A stretch of DNA of 64,000 nucleotides from Tetramitus jugosus (Eukaryota > Heterolobosea > Eutetramitea > Acrasida > Vahlkampfiidae). The stretch is taken from the NCBI GenBank assembly GCA_937625935.1, contig OW569388.1:336225-400224 (forward strand). The letters run 5' to 3'. Positions within the stretch are counted from its first letter, which is position 1, and every line of letters starts with the position of its first letter. A program made the translations under genes and the position numbers. The notes under the pieces are model-generated. The model saw only the letters and a list, made by a program, of their open reading frames with translations. It did no database searches and was not told the DNA's origin. Of this stretch, positions 28,506 through 38,300 are shown one piece after another.

Positions 28506-31466
28506 TTACTTAAAAGTAATGAGATACTCGGGATATGCCCTTGAATTCTCATAAATAATGAAGACTAGGCAATTTTGAGTAATACCACTGACTGCATCAT
28601 ATCTGATGCTGTGTGCAATATCAACACCTGTGTTCTTCACTGGTGGCATCGTGATACTTTTGTCGCTGTTCATCTGAATTGCATCACCCACAGCCACCTT
28701 AGCCAGAAACATTTGCTTCTCATTGGTTGATGGCAGGGTGTGGGCATACCCACCACCAGAATATGAAGCATTCTTCGCAAAATAGCACCCTCTTCCCCAC
28801 ATTCCTTGTTGAGAGTGACGCATATCAAATCCAACTTCATCTTCATAGACTTGCTTTGGAGGTGTTGATTTCGTTCCATGGAATAGGTATTGTTCGTTTG
28901 AGTCACCTCCATTCTTCATCTCGATCAGTTCTCTCTGGTTGACATACTTCTTCCACAACCATTGATTCTGAATTCGCTCCACTTTGATAATACGACATTG
29001 TGGAAGAGTATGTTTCACCTTTGCACTCACACTAATGTACTCTTGACATGATGAATCTAGGTCGATCAACTTGCAATTCTCAGTTTGAGCAATCCAATGT
29101 TTTGGGTACTTCATCGAGGTCGGTTGTTGTGACTCTGCACGAAGAATGATGTTTTCTGCTGCATCTAACTTCTCTTTCAATCCGCTTATTGCAAAGCACT
29201 GTGAGCCTCCTTCATTCAATTCAATCACTTCGACATCGGGCATGTGCTGGATCAATTTTCGAAGCTCAAAAAGAGTTTGAGAAGTGCTTGTCAGCTCTCG
29301 CTCTCCAATGAGCTTCTTAAATCGAGCGTCCAGATCGTTCTTAGCTTTTGCAATGTTGGTAGGCCTTCCCACAAGCTCAATAGTGACTTTCTCATTCTCT
29401 CGAGCACGAGGCGGAGTGAATTTCTCTTCTCTCCTCCTCATATGGCGTTGGAATTGAGTGACACTGTTTTGTTGGATGTGATTCCCATTTTGATAGTCAT
29501 AAATAATGTAATACTTTTGTCTTTTGTCATCAAGCATTCTCGATAAGTTAATGACTATGTATCGCTCCTTTTGTTGATATCCCTGTTCGATTTTTTCAGC
29601 ATTTCCAAAGGAGTAATCTTGTTCTACTTTTTTATCATCAATCCACACCCAGCTGCATAAAGTTCTCTGATGATCTTTCGTAGCACCCACATTATTCTTT
29701 CTGATCAATGTCATTTCGACCTCTGTTTCGTTCATCATACGGTTCTTTAAAGTCTCCGCCACAGAGTATTGTATTTTGCTCAAGGATAGTTGTGTACGAC
29801 GAAGAGATTGTTGAATCTCGAGCTTGAGTTTTTCGATGTCTCTGGTAATATCTTGAGTATGCTGCTTATCAACTTTGAATGTGAGGCCTTCTTCCCTAGC
29901 CCTCTGTTGGAATTTTGCTTTATACTTGGCCGCAATTTGATCCACATCCTCTTTCTTCATTAGAATTCTCATGAACAACCTGCATGGCACATTGACGATT
30001 ATAGGTGAAGTGGCTGCAGGACATACAGACCGCACCAGTTGATCTATTGAGTCCAAAAGTCCAGAACTCACGCACGTGATGTTAAGCACAACTCCCGAAA
30101 CAGGCTTCGGATCTTCCATTGTGAAGATGAAACTGTTCTCTCCTTTTTGCATTTCTTCCAACCTTTCCTGAAGCAACTTTCTTGTGTTTGCGAGCAGATT
30201 CTTTGGGAGTTCATATCGCAATTGTTGAACAATTAATAGTTCCTTAACGGCTTCCAATTCTTTCATAAACTTCTCAACTGCTTCTCTCTTTCCTTCAATC
30301 TTGAAAGCACCCTCTTCGTCCTTAATACTAACTGTCTTGGCAATCTCTGATTTGGGGATAATAAATTGTTTAAGAAAGATCTTTTGCCCCTTATCTTTTC
30401 CGTTGAATGTCAGAACATCTGTTTTGACATCTTTCTCATCTAAAAACCTGTTGACCAATTGAATTGCTTCTTCAACAATCCCTTTTGATCCAATTCCATT
30501 GAAATCTAATCCTCTCTTCTTAAATACTATAGTGACTTTCAGTTTGTTCACTTCGCTCAGTATTAGTTTTGAATCTTTGACAAGTTTGATTCTTTCTACA
30601 CACAATGGCAGGTGCATGCTCGGAAATATCATCAGGAGGGCCTTGTGATATTCATCTACATCGCTCTTCACAGGGCTGGTCATTTCGATGTATCCTTCAT
30701 TCCAGGCAATTTTCTGAAAAGAAGAGTGTACGGTAGGCCACTTCTCCGATAACAGTTCCAATTCTTTCTGCACATCAGAGCTCCAACTCACTTTTACGTA
30801 CAGTCTCATCTTCTTTCGGTGAAGGTCTTCCTTGGCACTAATCGTCCAAGTATTGCGTTCTGAAGCAACACTACTGCTGATTGATACGTTATCGGAAACA
30901 TCTGAAACGGAACGAACATCATCTTGGGCACTGTACTCTTTGAAGAACATTGATAGTTCAGAAAAGTCCTTGACATTCAATACTTGAATAAGATAGTTCT
31001 TGAGAATTGAATACTTTTGCTCATCACCTACAAAGGCCATCCAAATTAAATTGCTGTCCGTGACATTCAGATAAAACTGCAGAAAGTACTCATCCTGGAG
31101 ATAAAATTCACAAAAGTCCTCCAACATCATCCTGTTTTCTGGAGCAGTTTTAGTCATCACTGCCTTTTTCTTGGCGAGCCTTTTGTCTAGACGATCTATG
31201 ATGAATGATAGATTGTGTCCAGATAATTCAATGGTTGTCGAGTGGTATTCCCATTTAATCTTCCCACGAGGTGAAGCACCTCTCATTTGTTTCACGTATG
31301 ATACGGCAAAAGGTGAAGAAAATTCAAGAATTCTTCTATCTGGCTTCTTTTGTTCTTGTGTGGTGTGCATTTTCTTTGCTTGGTTTGGCTGTTTGGGAGT
31401 GGACGGTGGAGGTGCCTTTGTGCCTTTTGCAACCCGTTTCTTCAATCCTTTACCACTTGAACTCAT
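28506..31466 (-). CDS. PARP14-like mono-ADP-ribosyltransferase, paralogue 2
   Basis: The start is placed at the ATG at 31466 because MSSSG matches the N-termini of its paralogues; the frame is open 32 codons further upstream. 986 residues. Layout as in paralogue 1: basic N-terminus, KH-like repeats, one WWE (about 604-680, SWVWIDDKKVEQDYS), ART domain with His863 in LFHGT and Tyr895 in GRGCYFA. The position of the third triad residue is Val (LVFIIYENSRAYPEY), again incompatible with polymerisation. Before IIYEN it reads SGITQNCLV where the other three read NSPDGN or NSLDGN, a local replacement. There is no macro domain. Nucleotide identity with paralogue 1 is very high over 26.6-26.9/29.7-30.0 kb. 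Confidence 0.88.
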   Translation of the reverse strand: MSSSGKGLKKRVAKGTKAPPPSTPKQPNQAKKMHTTQEQKKPDRRILEFSSPFAVSYVKQMRGASPRGKIKWEYHSTTIELSGHNLSFIIDRLDKRLAKKKAVMTKTAPENRMMLEDFCEFYLQDEYFLQFYLNVTDSNLIWMAFVGDEQKYSILKNYLIQVLNVKDFSELSMFFKEYSAQDDVRSVSDVSDNVSISSSVASERNTWTISAKEDLHRKKMRLYVKVSWSSDVQKELELLSEKWPTVHSSFQKIAWNEGYIEMTSPVKSDVDEYHKALLMIFPSMHLPLCVERIKLVKDSKLILSEVNKLKVTIVFKKRGLDFNGIGSKGIVEEAIQLVNRFLDEKDVKTDVLTFNGKDKGQKIFLKQFIIPKSEIAKTVSIKDEEGAFKIEGKREAVEKFMKELEAVKELLIVQQLRYELPKNLLANTRKLLQERLEEMQKGENSFIFTMEDPKPVSGVVLNITCVSSGLLDSIDQLVRSVCPAATSPIIVNVPCRLFMRILMKKEDVDQIAAKYKAKFQQRAREEGLTFKVDKQHTQDITRDIEKLKLEIQQSLRRTQLSLSKIQYSVAETLKNRMMNETEVEMTLIRKNNVGATKDHQRTLCSWVWIDDKKVEQDYSFGNAEKIEQGYQQKERYIVINLSRMLDDKRQKYYIIYDYQNGNHIQQNSVTQFQRHMRRREEKFTPPRARENEKVTIELVGRPTNIAKAKNDLDARFKKLIGERELTSTSQTLFELRKLIQHMPDVEVIELNEGGSQCFAISGLKEKLDAAENIILRAESQQPTSMKYPKHWIAQTENCKLIDLDSSCQEYISVSAKVKHTLPQCRIIKVERIQNQWLWKKYVNQRELIEMKNGGDSNEQYLFHGTKSTPPKQVYEDEVGFDMRHSQQGMWGRGCYFAKNASYSGGGYAHTLPSTNEKQMFLAKVAVGDAIQMNSDKSITMPPVKNTGVDIAHSIRYDAVSGITQNCLVFIIYENSRAYPEYLITFK

Positions 31467-31534
31467 CTTGTGACACTTGTTGGTTTTTCGGAGGTGGGAT
31501 TTTGTTATCCGGCGGCACTTAAAAAAAGGTAGAC

Positions 31535-31558
31535 CTCCTTCATTTTGCGAAGTCGGAG
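31535..31558 (-). promoter_or_regulatory. Shared PARP-gene promoter motif (paralogue 2)
   Basis: CTCCTTCATTTT, then GCGAA, then GTCGGAG (plus-strand reading), 69-92 bp upstream of the paralogue 2 ATG. It matches the motif at 28380 and 35224 apart from the spacer. The GCGAA in the spacer recurs in the weaker version upstream of paralogue 4 (39778 onward). Confidence 0.5.
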
Positions 31559-31724
31559 TCAAATAATTTTCCTTCTAATTGGAACTTCAAGGAGGAGAAA
31601 TGAAGTCACAAGGGAACTCGAATGAAGTCTAAAGAAAACAATACCTTTACTTACGAAAGGAACCTTCTTCAAGTAAGAAGCGACTTGACGATTTCGTCGT
31701 ATCTTTTCCATCGTTCAGATATCA

Positions 31725-34700
31725 TTACTGAAAAGTGATTAGATACTCGGGATATGCCCTTGAATTCTCATAAATAATGAAAATGTTTCCATCTGGACTG
31801 TTGACTGCATCATATCTGATGCTGTGTGCAATATCAACACCTGTGTTCTTCACTGGCGGCATCGTGATACTGTTATCGTTGCTCATCTTGATTGCATCAC
31901 CCACAGCAACTTTGGCCAGAAACATTTGCTTCTCATTGGTTGATTGCTTGGTGTGAGCATAACCACCAGAGTAGGAAGCATTATTTGCAAAGTAACATCC
32001 TCTTCCCCACATTCCTTGTTGAGAGTGACGCATATCAAATCCAACTTCATCTTCATAGACTTGCTTTGGTGGTGTTGATTTCGTTCCATGGAATAGGTAT
32101 CGTTCGTTTGCGGCACCTCCATTCTTCATCTCGATCAGTTCTCTCTGGTTGACATACTTCTTCCACAACCATCGATTCTGAATTCGCTCCACTTTGATAA
32201 TACGACATTGTGGAAGAGTATGATTCACCTTTGCACTCACACTAATGTACTCTTGGCATGACGAGTCAAGGTTAATCAACTTACAATTTTCAGTTTGAGT
32301 GGTCCAATGTTTTGGGTACTTCATCGAGGTCGGTTGATGTGACTCTGCACGAAGAATGATGTTTTCTGCTGCGTCCAACTTCTCTTTCAATCCTTTGAGG
32401 GTAAAACATTTTGAACCGTCACCGTCTTTCGTTTCAATCACTTCAATATCACGGATGTCCTTGATCAATTCTCGAACCTCAAGAAGAGTTAGGGAGACTC
32501 TTGTCATATTGAGCTTCCGAAATCCAATTAAACTCTTGAACAATTCAGCTAGAACGTGTTTTGCTTTTGGGATGTTGGACGGTCTTCCCAACAGTTCAAT
32601 AGTGCAGACTCTCTCATCTCTTTGAGGCGAACGTGAAATATTCCTTTCGAGAGCAGTAGATAGGGTGTATTTCTCCTCCTTTCTTCTCATCTGGCGTTGG
32701 AACTTAGTGGCACAGTTTTGTTGAATATGGTTCCCATTTTGATAATCATAAAAAATATAGTAGTCTTGGCTTCGGTCATCAAGCATTCTTGATAAGTTAA
32801 CAACTATATATTGCTCCTTATGTTGATATCCCTTTTCAATTTTTGCAGCATTTTCTAATGAGTAATATTGCTCAACTTTGCCATCATCAATCCATGACCA
32901 ACAATATTTGGTTGGCAATTTTTTCTGCAGTTTTCTCTCAAAGTTGGTCTCGGTATTCTTCTGAATCTCTCGATCAAAGTCAATCTCATATGTTTTGGTA
33001 CCTATTGAGAGCTGAAACTGTTTTTTCCCCTCATTGAATGCCTTGGAAATAATCTTGTTACAAGCAGCAGTATAGTTCTTCAATTCATTGTCGTCATTGA
33101 TATAGTACCAGCAATATTCTTGAGATGAAGATGCTCCTTTCAATTTGGTGAGATCTCTGCTAAGTTTCGATACTTGATTATTTCTGGCCCAAACGATCTC
33201 AACCTCTGTTTCGTCCATCCTACGATTCAATTGAGCTTTTGCGGTCTTCAATACAGAATATTCCATTTTACTCAAGACTACTTGCTCACTACAAAGCGAT
33301 TGTTCAATGTCGAGCATCAGTTTTTTGATATCTCTTGTAATATCTTGAACATGATTCTCATTCACTTTGAATGATAGGCAGTCCACCTCACGAACTCTCA
33401 GTTTGTCTGCAAAGAGTTTTGCTTTATACTTGGCTGCAATTTGTTCCACATCCTCTTTCTTCATGAGAATTCTAATGAACAATCGGCATGGAACCTTGAT
33501 AATGGTCTCGGAGGATGTCGAACGAAGAAGTGTCATGAAAGCCTCCTTTGCTTCACGAACACTCTCTTGACTCAACCCTCTTATACAAATCCTCATGTAC
33601 TGTTTGGAGATCTCCACATCCCACTCCTTATTAAAGTTTTGCTCGTTCAATTGGTTCACTGTCTCGAGATCACGTCTTGTGTAATGAATGACATCTGAGG
33701 TCACTTCACGGCAAACTGACTGTACCATTGGATCAATTTCGGCTAGTAGTTTAGAGTCCATACAAGTGACGGTAACAACGACTTTGGAGGAATCGTACAG
33801 TTTTTTCACGTTGAAAATGAGCTCGGTATCCGCTCTCTTTGCTATTTCTTCCAACTTTTTCTTCAACTGGTCTCTCGCAAAATAAGAAGCATTCGTATCT
33901 GTTACATCATACTCTAATTGTTTTAGAATAATTTGTTTCCTCAATTTCTTCAGTTCTGTGAATACTTGTTCGACATCTGTTCCTTTTCCACTGATAGTGA
34001 ATGCAGTATCTTCATGCTTAATATTCACTCCCTTAAAAATCATTGATTTAGGAACAATAAACTCTTTGATAAAAGCTATTCGACTCTTGTCTTCTCCGCA
34101 GAATTTAAATTGTTCGATCTTAACATCTTTCTCATCTAGAAACTTGTTGACCAATTGAATTGCTTCGTCAACTGTTTCTTGTGACCCAATTCCATAGAAA
34201 CCTAATCCTTGTTTGTTGAATACCATGGTTACTTTCAGTTTGTTCACATTGTTTTGCAATGATTTTGACTCTTTGACGAGTTTGAGTCTCTTTGCACTCA
34301 ATTTCAGACTCTTATTAGGTAGCAATTGCAGAGCAGCTTTGTGATACTCCTCCACATCTCTCTTCATAGGGCTGGCTATTTCGATATGTCTTTCAGCCAC
34401 ACTCTCCTTTTTAGCTTTCTGGATCGAATAGTGTACAGTAGGCCACTTCTCCAACAAATTGTCCAGCTCTTTCTGTAGATCTGAGTCCCAATGGACTGAC
34501 ACTATCAATCTAATCTTCTTTCGGTGAAGGTCATCCTTGGCACCAGTACTCAAATTATTAAACTCAGAAGCTACGCTGATACTACTAATTGACACCGCGT
34601 CGGAGACGTCTGAATCAGAATTTTCATCCTCTTGGACATTGTTTTCCTCTTTGAAGCACATTGATAGGTCAGAAATAACCTTGACATCTAGTACTCTCTT

Positions 34701-35129
34701 CAGATAGTTATTGAAAAGAGTAAATCTCTCCTCATTACCTGCAAAAGCAATCCAAATGGAGTTTCTATTGGAGGGATTCGGGTAAAGCTCCAGAAAGCAT
34801 TCATCCTTCAGAAAAAATTCATAGAACTCTTCCAACATTGCTCTGTTCTCTTGAGGAGCTTGTGTTATCATTGCCTTTATCTTGCAAAGGTGATCCTTCA
34901 TACGATCGACAACGACCGATAAATTGTGTCCCGACAATTCAATAGTTTTGTTTGCTGGGTGATACTCGCATTGGATCTCACTGAGGGAAGGCGCCAACAA
35001 TTTTTTCACATAGGGTAGGGCCAATGGCGAAGAAAATTGGAGGATTCTTCTCTCTGGTTTCTTCTTCTGGGTGTGCTTTTTCTTTGGTGAGAAGACCTCA
35101 TCCGAAGACCTTTGACCACTTGAACTCAT
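31725..35129 (-). CDS. PARP14-like mono-ADP-ribosyltransferase, paralogue 3 (two WWE domains)
   Basis: The start is taken at the ATG at 35129 (MSSSG as in the paralogues); 1134 residues. KH-like repeats occupy about 40-640. A first WWE lies at about 670-730 (EYCWYYINDDNELKNY...YEIDFDREIQKN) and a second at 741-815 (YCWSWIDDGKVEQYYS). The ART domain has His1014 (LFHGT), Tyr1046 (GRGCYFA) and Ile in the third position (NIFIIYEN). Just before the first WWE the chain reads DLTKLKGAS, which matches DITKLKVAS at the start of the macro domain of paralogue 4; the rest of the macro domain is absent. It is therefore intermediate between paralogue 4 and the shorter 1 and 2. Confidence 0.88.
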   Translation of the reverse strand: MSSSGQRSSDEVFSPKKKHTQKKKPERRILQFSSPLALPYVKKLLAPSLSEIQCEYHPANKTIELSGHNLSVVVDRMKDHLCKIKAMITQAPQENRAMLEEFYEFFLKDECFLELYPNPSNRNSIWIAFAGNEERFTLFNNYLKRVLDVKVISDLSMCFKEENNVQEDENSDSDVSDAVSISSISVASEFNNLSTGAKDDLHRKKIRLIVSVHWDSDLQKELDNLLEKWPTVHYSIQKAKKESVAERHIEIASPMKRDVEEYHKAALQLLPNKSLKLSAKRLKLVKESKSLQNNVNKLKVTMVFNKQGLGFYGIGSQETVDEAIQLVNKFLDEKDVKIEQFKFCGEDKSRIAFIKEFIVPKSMIFKGVNIKHEDTAFTISGKGTDVEQVFTELKKLRKQIILKQLEYDVTDTNASYFARDQLKKKLEEIAKRADTELIFNVKKLYDSSKVVVTVTCMDSKLLAEIDPMVQSVCREVTSDVIHYTRRDLETVNQLNEQNFNKEWDVEISKQYMRICIRGLSQESVREAKEAFMTLLRSTSSETIIKVPCRLFIRILMKKEDVEQIAAKYKAKLFADKLRVREVDCLSFKVNENHVQDITRDIKKLMLDIEQSLCSEQVVLSKMEYSVLKTAKAQLNRRMDETEVEIVWARNNQVSKLSRDLTKLKGASSSQEYCWYYINDDNELKNYTAACNKIISKAFNEGKKQFQLSIGTKTYEIDFDREIQKNTETNFERKLQKKLPTKYCWSWIDDGKVEQYYSLENAAKIEKGYQHKEQYIVVNLSRMLDDRSQDYYIFYDYQNGNHIQQNCATKFQRQMRRKEEKYTLSTALERNISRSPQRDERVCTIELLGRPSNIPKAKHVLAELFKSLIGFRKLNMTRVSLTLLEVRELIKDIRDIEVIETKDGDGSKCFTLKGLKEKLDAAENIILRAESHQPTSMKYPKHWTTQTENCKLINLDSSCQEYISVSAKVNHTLPQCRIIKVERIQNRWLWKKYVNQRELIEMKNGGAANERYLFHGTKSTPPKQVYEDEVGFDMRHSQQGMWGRGCYFANNASYSGGYAHTKQSTNEKQMFLAKVAVGDAIKMSNDNSITMPPVKNTGVDIAHSIRYDAVNSPDGNIFIIYENSRAYPEYLITFQ

Positions 35130-35223
35130 TTTGTGTTTGTTGTTTTTGTTGTTTTTGTTGATGGGCCGAAAACTTTGTTCCTCCTTCAAGTGTCAAGATA
35201 TTTTCCGCCTTTTTTGGAGGATG

Positions 35224-35248
35224 CTCCTTCATTTTTGTTGGGTCGGAG
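35224..35248 (-). promoter_or_regulatory. Shared PARP-gene promoter motif (paralogue 3)
   Basis: Same motif as at 28380 (CTCCTTCATTTT ... GTCGGAG), 95-119 bp upstream of the paralogue 3 ATG. The whole gap 35135-35345 is nearly identical to 28300-28500, including a second TCCTCC...GGAGGA pair around AAGATATTTTCCGCC, so promoter and terminator appear to have been copied as a unit. Confidence 0.55.
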
Positions 35249-35347
35249 ATTTAATGTTAATTGAGTGGGGACCTCCCAAGGATTGTGTCACTAAAAGCGA
35301 ACAAAAAGTGATCTTTATTTCACTTGACGTCTTTAACGATCGAATCG

Positions 35348-38300
35348 TTACTTAAAAGTGATGAGATACTCGGGATATGCCCTTGAATTCTCATAAATAA
35401 TGAAAATGTTTCCGTCCAGACTATTGACTGCATCATATCTGATGCTGTGTGCAATATCAACACCTGTGTTCTTCACTGGAGGCATCGTGATTTTGTTGTC
35501 TTCCCTCATCTGAATTGCATCACCCACAGCAACTTTAGCCAAAAACATTTGCTTTTCATTTGCCGATGACAGTGTGTGGGCATAAACTCCACCAGAATAT
35601 GAAGAATTCTTCGCAAAATAGCACCCTCTTCCCCACAAACCTTGTAGCGAGTGACGCATATCAAATCCAACTTCATCTTCATAGATTTGCTTTGGAGGTG
35701 TTGATTTCGTTCCATGAAATAAATATTGTTCGTTTGAGTCACCTCCATTCTTCATCTCGATCAGTTCTCTCTGGTTGACATACTTCTTCCACAACCATCG
35801 ATTCTGAACTCTCTCCACTTTGATAACTTGGCATTGTGGAAGGGTTTCACTCATCCTTGTACAAACATGAATATACTCTTGATTCGATGAATCTAAAGGA
35901 ACCAGCTTACAATTTTCAGTTTGAGTGATCCAATGTTTTGGATACTTGATTGAGCCTGATTGTTGTGACTCTGCGTGAAGAACAACATTTTCTGCTGCAT
36001 CTAATTGATCCTTCACACCATGTAAGGCAAAACATTTTGTATCATCGTCCTCCTTGATTTCAATCACCTCAACTTCATTGATGTCCTTGAGTAACTCTTG
36101 AATAGCAGGAAGAGTTTGAGAGATTTTTGTCATATTCAACTTCCTAACTGCAATCACCTTCTTGAACAACTCAGACAGTGCATCCTTTGCTTTTTGAATA
36201 TTAGGAGTTCTTCCGAGAAGATCTATTGTGTAAATTTTATCGACTTCTTGAGATGTAGTAGTTGTAGTATACTCTTCAATAGCAGCAGGTGGAGTGTATT
36301 CTACTTCTCTTCTCATCATCTGACGTTGAAATTTCGTGCCACAGTTTTGTTGGATGTGATTTCCATTTTGATAGTCATAAATAATGAAATAGTCCTGTTT
36401 TAGGTCATCAAGCATTCGAGAGAGGTTGATTAAGATGTATTGCTGCCTTTGTTGATATCCCTGTTCGATTTTTGCAGCATTCTCTAATGAATACTGTTGT
36501 TCGACTCTTCTATCATCAATCCATGACCAGCTGTATTGTGTGGGCAATGTCCTTTGGAGTTTCCTCTCAAAGTTGGTCTCTGTATTCTTCTGAGTCTCTC
36601 GATCAAAGTCAATCTCATATGTTTTGTTACCGATTGCCAGTTGAAAATTTTTCTTTCGTTCATGGAAAGCCTTGGATATCATCTTGTTGTAGGAGGGAAT
36701 ATAGCTCTTCCATTCATTATCGTCATCAACATAGTACCAGCAATATTCCTGATGAGAAGTAGTCGAACTCTCGGGAGTTGTAGACTTGATCTGATCATTG
36801 TCATCATCAGAATTATCAGAAAAGCTGGAGTCAACATATGTGAAAGCAGGATTCTCGTGAGCCACTGCTCTGAACACTGTTCTCCATGTTGGAATCACCT
36901 TCTTGTCTTGATGAACCAAATAGCAAGCTTTTAGATGCTGAGGTTTTTCTTTTTCAACAAATTCAAACACAGCTTTGGTTATCACAGCTAGACAACGTTC
37001 CAAAGGAAAACCGTAGATCCCTGCTGAAACCGCAGGAATAGCAACTCCCCATAGGTGACTTTTCTCTGCCTCTCTCAAAGCGTTCATAATTGCTTGATTC
37101 AACAAGAAATCTTCATTGGAGAGACCACCAGACCAAATAGGACCAACAACATGAATAATTTTCTCGCATCGCTTTAACTTACCAGAGGAAGTCGTCATCG
37201 CTGCTCCAGTTGTCAAATTTCCATGCTGTTGGATATATTGGATGCACTCTTTGATACAGTCTGGCCCAGCAGCATCAGCAATCACCTTGGCTATTCCACC
37301 CGCGTGGTTAAGTTCAACATTAGCTGCGTTTACAATGCTTGCCACTTTCAATTTGGTGATGTCGACGCATTTCAAGGCAATAGAGAACTCAGAGGTAGAA
37401 GCCTTCGAAACAAAGCCATTTTTGGCCTGAACTAACTCGACCTGGGACTTGCTCAATATACGATAGAGTTGATCTGTCGCAGCTTTTAACGCAGCATGTT
37501 CAATCTTGCTCAAAATTACTTGCTCACGATTAATAGATTGTTGAATATCATATTTCAGTTTTTCGATATCTCTTGTAATGTCTTGGACATGTTTCTTATC
37601 TGCTTTGAACATTATAGAGTCCACATCACGATGTTTAAGCTTGTTTGCAAAGAATTTTGCTTTATACTTGGCTGCAATTTGCTCCACATCCTCTTTTCTC
37701 ATTAGAGTTCTGATAAATAATCTGCAGTACACCTTGACAATTGTCTGAGAAGATGTTGAATGCAAGATGGCCATTAGGGCTTCCTTTGCGTTGGCTACGT
37801 CCTCTTGACTTAATCCTCTAATAAATATTTTCATGGTGTGTTTGAAAATCTCTACACCCCATTCCTCATTAAAGTCTTTTTCGCTTAACCTGTTCACCTT
37901 CTCTAGAGCATCTCTTGCGTATTGTATGGTGTCTGAAGTGGATTCGCGACAAATACTCTGTACCATTTGATCTATTTCGTCCATGAGGTCAGAATCCATA
38001 CAGGTAATGTTGATAGCAACTCTCGAACCGGAATCCTTTGAATCCTTCATTTTGAAAATGAGCTCTGTGTTCTCCCCCTTTTGTATTTCTTCAAATTTTC
38101 TCTGAAGCTGTTTTCTTACAAAACTAGATGCATTCGAGTCGGTGATTTCATATCCCAATTGTTTGACGATTATTTTCTTTCTCACTTCCTTCAGTTCTTT
38201 CAAAACTTTCTCAACAGCTGTTCTCTTTCCTTTAATCTTGAAAGCACTCTCTTCATCCTTAATACTAACGACCTTGAACGCCTTGGACTTTGGCATAATA

